A stretch of DNA of 64,000 nt from Acetobacteraceae bacterium (lineage in GTDB: Bacteria; Pseudomonadota; Alphaproteobacteria; Acetobacterales; Acetobacteraceae): assembly GCA_009693865.1 (NCBI GenBank), contig SHWL01000003.1, forward strand, positions 20,657 to 84,656. Direction: 5' to 3'. Both the position numbers and the translations under genes were made by a program. How positions within the stretch are numbered: the first letter of the stretch is position 1; each line of letters starts with the position of its first letter. The notes below the pieces were generated by a model. That model was not told the origin of the DNA and made no database searches. It was given only the letters and a program-made list of their open reading frames with translations. Positions 56,892-64,000 of the stretch are shown piece by piece.

Positions 56892-58319
56892 ATGGCGGAC
56901 GAGTCACTCGCGTTCATGCCGGCCACTGAACTGGCGGCGGCCATCCGCGCGCGGCACGTCTCCCCCGTGGAGGTAGCGCGTGCCGCGCTTGACCGGATCA
57001 TCCGCTCGCAACCAACGCTGAACGCCTTCATCACCATCGCGGAGGAGCAGGCGATGGATCAGGCGCGGACAGCCGAGGCGGCGTTGATGCGAGGCGAACC
57101 CGTGGGACCGTTGCATGGCGTCCCGGTCGCGGTGAAGGATCTGGTTCCGACCGCCGGGATTCGCACGACCTGGGGCTCGATGATCTTCAAGGACCATGTC
57201 CCGGACGCCGATGCGATCGTGGTGACGCGCCTGAAACAGGCGGGCGCGATCATCGTCGGAAAAACCACGACGCCGGAATTCGGCCAGCAATGCCTGACCG
57301 AGGCGCCGTTGTTCGGCCGCACGCGCAACGCCTGGCGAGATGACCGCACCTCGGGTGGCAGTTCCGGCGGCTCCGCTGTCGCGGTGGCATCCGGGCTGAT
57401 TCCGTTGGCCGTGGCGACGGATGGCGGCGGCTCGACGCGCATCCCGGCGGCGTGCAACGGGCTGGTCGGGTTCAAGCAGGGGCTTGGGGTGGTGCCTCAG
57501 GAATACGCCCAGGATGGGTTCGGCAATATTTCGTATATCACGCCGATGACGCGAACAGTCGCGGACACCGCGCTCATGCTCAGCGTCATGGCTGGGCCGG
57601 ATCTTCGCGATCCGCTTTCGACCGGGCGCCCGCCGGGGAACTTCATCGCCGCCGCCTCCCCCGACGGAGACCTGGCCGGGTTGCGCATCGCCTGGCGTTC
57701 GCGGCTTGGCAACCACGCCGTCGCGTCGTCAGTTTCGTCCGCCTGTGCGGCGGCGCTCGGCGCTCTGGCGGAATTGGGTGCAAACGTGACGGAATCGACC
57801 AGCCCATTCGAAAACCCGGAATCGGTTTGGTTCGTGAACAACGGCTCCTACAGGCGCGCGCAATTCGGCCACCATTTGGAGCGGCACCGCGCGATCATGT
57901 GTCCAACCTTCGTCCGCCAGATGGACCGGGTCGCGTCATACAGCGCCGCCGAACTGTACGAGGCGATTTTCGCTCGCACCCGGTTGTACCGCCAGGTCCA
58001 GACCTGGTTCGAGACCGCCGACATCGTCGCCATGCCGACCTTGTCCCGGCCCGCATTGCCGATCGATCAGGACTTCTTCGGCCCGATCGAGATCGACAAC
58101 CAAAGCGTCGAGAACATTCGTGCCGCCTGGTATCCTTACACAATGCCGTTCAATCTGACCGGCAACCCGGCGGTCAGCCTGCCATGCGGCTTCGACGCCG
58201 CCGGCATGCCGCTGGCGATCCAACTGGTCGCGCGTCCCGGAGAGGACGAACGCCTGTTGCGGGTGGCCGCGCTGTTCGAGCGGGCGCGACCTTGGGTCGA
58301 CCGCCGCCCACCGGTCTGA
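56892..58319 (+). CDS. Amidase (amidase-signature family)
   Basis: 'GVPVAVKDLVPTAGIRTTWGS', 'GGSSGGSAVAVASGLIPLAVATDGGGSTRIPAACNGLVGFK'. Confidence 0.95.
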   Translation: MADESLAFMPATELAAAIRARHVSPVEVARAALDRIIRSQPTLNAFITIAEEQAMDQARTAEAALMRGEPVGPLHGVPVAVKDLVPTAGIRTTWGSMIFKDHVPDADAIVVTRLKQAGAIIVGKTTTPEFGQQCLTEAPLFGRTRNAWRDDRTSGGSSGGSAVAVASGLIPLAVATDGGGSTRIPAACNGLVGFKQGLGVVPQEYAQDGFGNISYITPMTRTVADTALMLSVMAGPDLRDPLSTGRPPGNFIAAASPDGDLAGLRIAWRSRLGNHAVASSVSSACAAALGALAELGANVTESTSPFENPESVWFVNNGSYRRAQFGHHLERHRAIMCPTFVRQMDRVASYSAAELYEAIFARTRLYRQVQTWFETADIVAMPTLSRPALPIDQDFFGPIEIDNQSVENIRAAWYPYTMPFNLTGNPAVSLPCGFDAAGMPLAIQLVARPGEDERLLRVAALFERARPWVDRRPPV

Positions 58320-58484
58320 CTGCCGCTGGTACCACGCTGAAGCGCAGGCATGATGTCATGCCCATGGCTACGCGCCTTGCCGCGAACGATCCTGCGAGAT
58401 GCCTCGGCGACCTCGTCTGACACCGTTCCGAGCGCGCGATCGCCGGGACGTGGCACGAGCGAGGGCGTGGCCTGAAATCCATGC

Positions 58485-60005
58485 TCATTCACCTGACATC
58501 AGGCGGGCTTTCAGAACGTTCCGTCGCACCTTGCCCGTCAGGGTACGCGGGAACCGGGCGGTATAATGGGCGGCGAACGTCACGACGTGCCGCCGCAACA
58601 ATGCCACGAGGCCGGCGCCGATTCGCTCGTCAAGCGCTGGATCGCTCCGCTCGATGAACACGTGCAATTCGCCAATTCCGAGCGAGTTCTCAAGCCCTGT
58701 CATAACCGCGCCGGTAACATCCGGGAGCGCCTTTATTTGCTCTTCGATGAGGTAAGGGGCGATCTTGAGCCCACCCACGATGATCATTTCGTCGGCGCGT
58801 CCAAGCACAATGAGTTTACCGGGTTCGGGGATGATGCCCAGGTCGCTGGTGCGAAACCAGCCGTTGGCGAAACTTCGCGCGGTTTGCTCGTCGTCCCAAA
58901 GATAATGGGTGTTCATGTGAGGCAACCGAACCACGATGATCCCTGGCTCGCCCGCCGCCTTGGGAGTTCCATCGTCATCCACGATCATGGCCGAGACATC
59001 GGGTAGCAAGGTTCCGATATCGGTTTCTTCCATGATGGCGACAGACCCGGCCTCGGTCGATCCGTAGAGACCTATCACGTCGTTCGTCAGATTCTTGCGT
59101 ATCGCCGCGCGCAACGGCACGGACACCGGGCCGCCGAATATCCGGATCGAGCACGTATCCGCCCGTTGCGACGACGCGGATATTTCCGATATCAGACGGA
59201 ACGCATCTCCAACCAACAGAAACGAATGACAAGCGGGAAGCATCCGGATGGTCGTGAGAAAATCATTCTCATTGCAATAGGTCGCCGATACACCCTGCCG
59301 GAGCGCCAGAATGGTATCGGCATACGTGTTTTGCACACTGAACCGGTAGGCCGCCACAAAGTGGTAGCGCCGCCGGTCGTACTTCAAAGTGTATTCGACG
59401 CTCCGATGCTTCGTGGCCACTGAACGCGGCGTGTCGTAGGTGAATTTCTTGCTGCCGGTGGTCCCCGATGTTGGGCCGATTCGGAGAATCGAGTCCGGTG
59501 AGTAACCGGCGTCAAGCGCCTGTAACGCGCTGGCCGTGACCTCGATCGTCGAGATATCGTCCAGCAGACGCGACGAGAGTTCAATCGCGCAAGGATGTCT
59601 AGCGGTGGATTCGGTCGTCGTCTCGATGCACAACATATCGCATCGCTTCAACAACTCGTCATCGCCGGTCAGATCGGATGGGGCCAGCGATAAGTGACTC
59701 GCGCCGGTGACCTCAGTGGCAAGGATCAAAACCAGTTGCGAATATTGCAACTCACTTTGAATGCCGATCACCATCCCCGGCCGGAGCCCTCCCCGCCGCA
59801 GCATCACGCCCGCCTGAACGATGTGCGTCGCGAGCGCCCTGTAGGACCATGACATCACGCCTTCGACGACCGCGACCGCGTCAGGCGTCTCGCGCGCCCA
59901 TCGCGCCACCGCCTGGGCGCCGATCGCCAGATCTTCCGCCGTCAGGCTTGTGTCCGGCGTGATCCCAGCCGGCGCGCGGCCGTCTGGTGAGTTTGGTAAA
60001 GTCAT
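58485..60005 (-). CDS. ANL-superfamily AMP-binding protein, paralog 1
   Basis: 'GPTSGTTGSKKFTYDTPRS', 'YGSTEAGSVA', 'NGWFRTSDLG', 'LTGKVRRN'. Confidence 0.9.
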   Translation of the reverse strand: MTLPNSPDGRAPAGITPDTSLTAEDLAIGAQAVARWARETPDAVAVVEGVMSWSYRALATHIVQAGVMLRRGGLRPGMVIGIQSELQYSQLVLILATEVTGASHLSLAPSDLTGDDELLKRCDMLCIETTTESTARHPCAIELSSRLLDDISTIEVTASALQALDAGYSPDSILRIGPTSGTTGSKKFTYDTPRSVATKHRSVEYTLKYDRRRYHFVAAYRFSVQNTYADTILALRQGVSATYCNENDFLTTIRMLPACHSFLLVGDAFRLISEISASSQRADTCSIRIFGGPVSVPLRAAIRKNLTNDVIGLYGSTEAGSVAIMEETDIGTLLPDVSAMIVDDDGTPKAAGEPGIIVVRLPHMNTHYLWDDEQTARSFANGWFRTSDLGIIPEPGKLIVLGRADEMIIVGGLKIAPYLIEEQIKALPDVTGAVMTGLENSLGIGELHVFIERSDPALDERIGAGLVALLRRHVVTFAAHYTARFPRTLTGKVRRNVLKARLMSGE

Positions 60006-61477
60006 GATATTTGGCTCAATCGGTCGTGCAGCAGGTTCCGCTGGACCTTGCCCGTCTGCGTCCGTGGCAGGCGGGTGGCATAATGGGCGGCGAACGTCGA
60101 GACATGCCGTCGAAGCGATGCCACGAGGGCCTGACCGATCCGTTCGTCATGCGTTGGATCGCCCCGTTCGATGAACACGTGCAATTCGCCGATGCCAAGC
60201 TGGTTCTGGAGGCTCAACAGAACCGCGTCGCTGACCCCTTCGATCGATTTGATTTGTTCTTCGAGTGGATAGGGCGCGACCTTGATCCCTCCAATGTTCA
60301 GCATGTCATCGACGCGTCCCATGAGGACAAGCTTACCCGGCGCCAGGTACAGACCTATATCGTTGGTGCGAAACCAACCGTCGACGAAACTCTGGGCGTG
60401 CGCATCGTCGTCCCACAGATAGCCGCCGCTCACACGAGGCGTTCGTACCATGATGATCCCCGGCTCGCCGTCATGCCGTGTTTGCCCGGTTTCATCGACG
60501 ATCCTGATCTCGGTGTCCGGAAGCAAGACACCAACATCGCCGCCGTCGAACAATGCGATGAAACTGGTCTCATTCGACGAATAGCTGCCTCTCACTTCGG
60601 TCGTGATGTACGTTCTGATTGAGGTTCTGAGGGACGGCGACAAGGCGCCACCAATGACGCGGATGGAACAAGAATCGACCCGCCGCGACAATCGTGACGC
60701 GTTGGCCACCAATTGAGGCACATCGCGCAGCACCAGAAATGTATGGCAACCCGGGAGTTTTTCCATAGCCGGAAGGATATCTTCTCCCGTGCGGAAATAT
60801 ACCGTCAGGCCGTACGACAAGGCCAGCATGGTATCGGTGTATGTACTTCTTTGGCTGAATCGGTAGCCTGACACGAAGGGAAAGCGCGTCTGGTCATCCT
60901 TCAGAATATGCTGGACGCCCCGCATGACATGCCAAAGCGAACGTCGCGTGTTGAACATGAACTTCCGGCGGCCGGTTGTACCGGACGTGGATCCTATGCG
61001 GACCACCGCGTCCGGGGGTTGAACGGTTTCCAGCATGGTCACCGTACTGCCGCCGACAGGGGTCCGCGCGAGATCGCCAACCATGCCCACCGGAAGCAGT
61101 AGCACGTTCCCGTGATCAACGGCGCTTCCCTGCGCCATCTCGACGCACAGAAGATCGCACCGCGCCATTACCTCCGGCGCCGCGGCCAAATCGGAGGGCG
61201 CGATCGACATATGAACCGCGCCAATGACTTCGCTGGCCAGGATCAGAACGAGGTGCAAATACTGAATGTCGCATTCGATCCCAACGATCATTCCGGCTCG
61301 CAGGCCGCTCGCTCGTAACATTTCGACAGCCCGCGCGACATTCCACGCAAGCGCTTCATAGGTGTGGTTTTCGCCATTCTCCGTGACCGCGATGGCGTCC
61401 GGGGTCGCGACGGCCCACCTCGCTATCGACCTCGTGTTCGTCATCCCGGGCATGTCATCCACCATCGGATGTTCCAC
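60002..61477 (-). CDS. ANL-superfamily AMP-binding protein, paralog 2
   Basis: 'GSTSGTTGRRKFMFNTRRS', 'YSSNETSFIA', 'DGWFRTNDIG', 'QTGKVQRN'; ATGA overlap with paralog 1. Confidence 0.9.
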   Translation of the reverse strand: MEHPMVDDMPGMTNTRSIARWAVATPDAIAVTENGENHTYEALAWNVARAVEMLRASGLRAGMIVGIECDIQYLHLVLILASEVIGAVHMSIAPSDLAAAPEVMARCDLLCVEMAQGSAVDHGNVLLLPVGMVGDLARTPVGGSTVTMLETVQPPDAVVRIGSTSGTTGRRKFMFNTRRSLWHVMRGVQHILKDDQTRFPFVSGYRFSQRSTYTDTMLALSYGLTVYFRTGEDILPAMEKLPGCHTFLVLRDVPQLVANASRLSRRVDSCSIRVIGGALSPSLRTSIRTYITTEVRGSYSSNETSFIALFDGGDVGVLLPDTEIRIVDETGQTRHDGEPGIIMVRTPRVSGGYLWDDDAHAQSFVDGWFRTNDIGLYLAPGKLVLMGRVDDMLNIGGIKVAPYPLEEQIKSIEGVSDAVLLSLQNQLGIGELHVFIERGDPTHDERIGQALVASLRRHVSTFAAHYATRLPRTQTGKVQRNLLHDRLSQIS

Positions 61478-61606
61478 TGAAGATCCCTCCCTGAGGCTTG
61501 AATGCCATGACGGACGCGGTTGAAAGCAGTGACGCGGCCTTACTCCGCCCAGCCCGCGCGATCGCCGCGGCAGGGAACGGGTCAGGAGGTGACCAGGAGT
61601 CCGCGG

Positions 61607-63097
61607 TCACGTGCCTGGCGCCAGGCGGGCTCTCAGAACGTTCCGCTGGACCTTGCCCGTCTGGGTGCGCGGAAACCGGGCGGCGTAATGGGCGGTGAAC
61701 GTCGAGACATGCCGCCGAAGCGATGCCACGAGGGCCTGACCGATCCGTTCGTCATGCGTCGGATCGCCCCGTTCGATGAAAACATGTAATTCGCCGATAC
61801 CAAGCTTGTCCTGCAGGCTTAGCAGAACGGCATCGCTGACCCCGTCGATCGATTTGATTTGTTCTTCGAGTGGATAGGGCGCGACCTTGATCCCTCCAAT
61901 GTTCAGCATGTCGTCGACGCGTCCCATCACGACAATCTTACCCGGCGCCGGGGTCAGACCTATATCGCTGGTGCGGAACCAACCGTCGGCGAAGCTCCGC
62001 GCGTTCGCGTCTTCGTCCCACAAATAGCCCCCGCCCAGGCGAGGCGATCGCACCATGATGGTTCCTGGCTCGCCCTCCTTCCGTGTTTGTCCGGTTTCAT
62101 CGACGATCCTGACCTCGGTATCCGGAACCAGGGTGCCAACATCGCCATCGTCGAACAACGCGATGGAGCCGGTCTCGTTCGACGAATAGCTGCCTCTCAC
62201 TTCGGTCGTGAGGTGCTTTCTGATTGACGTTCTGAGCGACGGGGACATGGCGCCACCAATGACCCGGATGGAACATGAATCGACTCTCTTTGACGATAGC
62301 GACGCGTTGGCCACCAATTGGGGTACATCGCGCAGCACCACGAATGTGAAGCAGCCCGGAAGTATTTCCAGGATCGGGAGTATATCTTCTCGCGTGCGGA
62401 AATGCACCGCCAGGCCGTGCGCCAATGGCAGCATGGTGGCGCCGTATGTACTTTTTTGGAGAAACCGGTAGCCCGAGACGAAAGGATACCGTGTCTGGTC
62501 GTGCTTCAGAATATACTGGAGAGCCAGCCTGATATGCCAAAGCGAACGGCGCGTGTTGTACATGAACTTCCGGCGGCCCGTCGTACCGGACGTGGTCCCT
62601 ATGCGGACCGCGACATCCGGCGGCTGAATGGCTTCCAGCATGGCCATCGTGCCGTCCGCCGCGGGGCCTCGCGCGAGATCGCCAGCCATGTCGCGCGATA
62701 ACGGTAGCACTCGACCGTGATCGAAAGAGATGCCATTCGCCGCCTCGGTGCACAGCAGATCGCACCGCGCCGCGATCTCGGGCGCTGACACCAAATCGGA
62801 CGCGGCAATCGACATATGAACCGCGCCGATTACTTCAGCCGCCAGGATCAGAATGAGGTGCAAATACTGGATGTCGCATTCGATCCCAACGATCATTCCG
62901 GTTCGCAGGCCGGCCGATTGCAACATTTCAACCGCCCGCGCGACATTCCACGCAAGCGCTTCATAGGTGTGGTTTTCGCCATTCTCCGTGACCGCGATGG
63001 CGTCCGGCGTCGCTTGAGCCCACTGCGCTATCGACCTCGTGTTCGTCATCCCTGGCATGTCATCCGCCATTTGATACTCCGTCGGAAATCCATCCAT
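61607..63097 (-). CDS. ANL-superfamily AMP-binding protein, paralog 3
   Basis: 'GTTSGTTGRRKFMYNTRRS', 'YSSNETGSIA', 'DGWFRTSDIG', 'QTGKVQRN'. Confidence 0.9.
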   Translation of the reverse strand: MDGFPTEYQMADDMPGMTNTRSIAQWAQATPDAIAVTENGENHTYEALAWNVARAVEMLQSAGLRTGMIVGIECDIQYLHLILILAAEVIGAVHMSIAASDLVSAPEIAARCDLLCTEAANGISFDHGRVLPLSRDMAGDLARGPAADGTMAMLEAIQPPDVAVRIGTTSGTTGRRKFMYNTRRSLWHIRLALQYILKHDQTRYPFVSGYRFLQKSTYGATMLPLAHGLAVHFRTREDILPILEILPGCFTFVVLRDVPQLVANASLSSKRVDSCSIRVIGGAMSPSLRTSIRKHLTTEVRGSYSSNETGSIALFDDGDVGTLVPDTEVRIVDETGQTRKEGEPGTIMVRSPRLGGGYLWDEDANARSFADGWFRTSDIGLTPAPGKIVVMGRVDDMLNIGGIKVAPYPLEEQIKSIDGVSDAVLLSLQDKLGIGELHVFIERGDPTHDERIGQALVASLRRHVSTFTAHYAARFPRTQTGKVQRNVLRARLAPGT

Positions 63098-63211
63098 GGC
63101 GCCGGCCCGCCATCGCGGAGAAGGTTGAGTTCGGCGGCCTGGGCTGGCACCGTTCCGCGCGCGCGATCGCCGGGACGTGGAGCGAACCAGGAAGTGGCCT
63201 GAAATCCATGC

Positions 63212-63850
63212 TCATTTGCCTGGCGCCAAGCGGGCCTTCAGAGCATTCCGCTGGACCTTGCCCGTCAGGGTGCGCGGAAATCGCGTGGCATAATGGGCGG
63301 CGAACGTCATGACATGCCGCCGCAGCACCGCCACCAGGGCCTGGCCGATGCGTTCATCGAGCGCCGGATCGCTCCGTTCAATGAACACGTGCAGTTCCGC
63401 GACGCCCATCTCATTGGCGTGGCTCATCAGGACCGCATCGTTGATACCTTCGATGGTCCTGATCCGTTCCTCAATTGGGTAGGGCGCCAATTTGATCCCG
63501 CCTATGTTGATCATGTCGTCAGCCCTGCCGATCACGATGAGCTTGCCGGGCGCTGGCACCACGCCGATGTCGCTGGTTCGAAACCACCCATCGATGAAAT
63601 GCTTTCGGGTTTCATCGGCATTCCAAAGGTAGTGAGAACCCATGCGCGGCGACCGCACCATGATGGTGCCGGACTCCCCCATGTTTCTCATTTTGCCATC
63701 GTCATCGACGATCCGGACCGAGACATCCGGAAATAGCTCCCCGACCCCGCCGTCATCGGCTATCGATATATAGCCAGTCTCATTCGAAGAATAGGTGGAA
63801 ACGACTTCGTTGGTGACGCTTGCTTGCAACTCCGCGCGAAGACGCGGTGG
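63212..63850 (-). pseudogene. ANL-superfamily AMP-binding protein, paralog 4, 5' end disrupted
   Basis: C-terminal half only ('YSSNETGYISIAD', 'DGWFRTSDIG', 'LTGKVQRN'); homology stops at about 63850 where IS-like sequence begins. Confidence 0.85.
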
Positions 63851-64000
63851 CAGCCCCCTGTGTCAGAGAAGTTGCCGCCCGGATAGGATCAAGACCTCAG
63901 GGGGCGCTGGAAGACGAACATGGCTCGGTATGGACAGACGTTTAAGGACAACGCGGTGGCGCGACTGCTGCCGCCGCAGAGTTGCCCGGTAGAGGCGCTT
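63851..64000 (+). mobile_element. IS element left end with transposase N-terminus (truncated by window edge)
   Basis: ORF from 63920 'MARYGQTFKDNAVARLLPPQSCPVEAL', HTH-transposase-like; preceded by end-proximal inverted repeat CAGCCCCCTG..CAGGGGGCGCTG. Confidence 0.72.

Noticed and set aside
58347-58362. Palindrome GGCATGAtgTCATGCC after the amidase gene
   Set aside because: Short (7-bp arms), no T-run for termination and no second copy seen in this window; insufficient to call a regulatory site

Overview
GC-rich bacterial chromosomal window, probably alphaproteobacterial and Acetobacteraceae-like (inferred from gene content and repeats, not proven). The backbone is catabolic: two tandem alpha-hydroxy-acid oxidases; many acyl-CoA enzymes (ligases, thiolase, dehydrogenase, SDR, hydratase, CoA-transferase); flavin-dependent monooxygenases; an HpaB-like hydroxylase; an amidase; ABC transporters; GSTs; gloB; manC; rpsU; and a NAD cluster (Nudix-related regulator, nadA, nadC). 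Embedded in it are several accessory or odd items: (i) a tight three-gene operon of a small 2-TM SLATT-like protein, a TIR protein and a KGGTGRS deviant-Walker ATPase with C-terminal TMs (2710-6188), a candidate defence/signalling system; (ii) a RES toxin beside an unusually large Xre/MbcA-type protein with a HEPN-like RNALVH motif; (iii) a ParD antitoxin beside an apparently decayed ParE; (iv) a 26-aa single-TM peptide with a strong Shine-Dalgarno, absent from the ORF track; (v) four tandem ANL (AMP-binding) paralogs, the last interrupted by an IS element at the window edge; (vi) several structured non-coding repeats, including a dispersed inverted-repeat family with a constant 23-nt core, a 159-bp multi-hairpin element closed by a perfect 17-bp stem, and a tandem-repeat/inverted-repeat patchwork at 36.5-36.95 kb. 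All functional calls come from reading motifs by eye; no database search was run.
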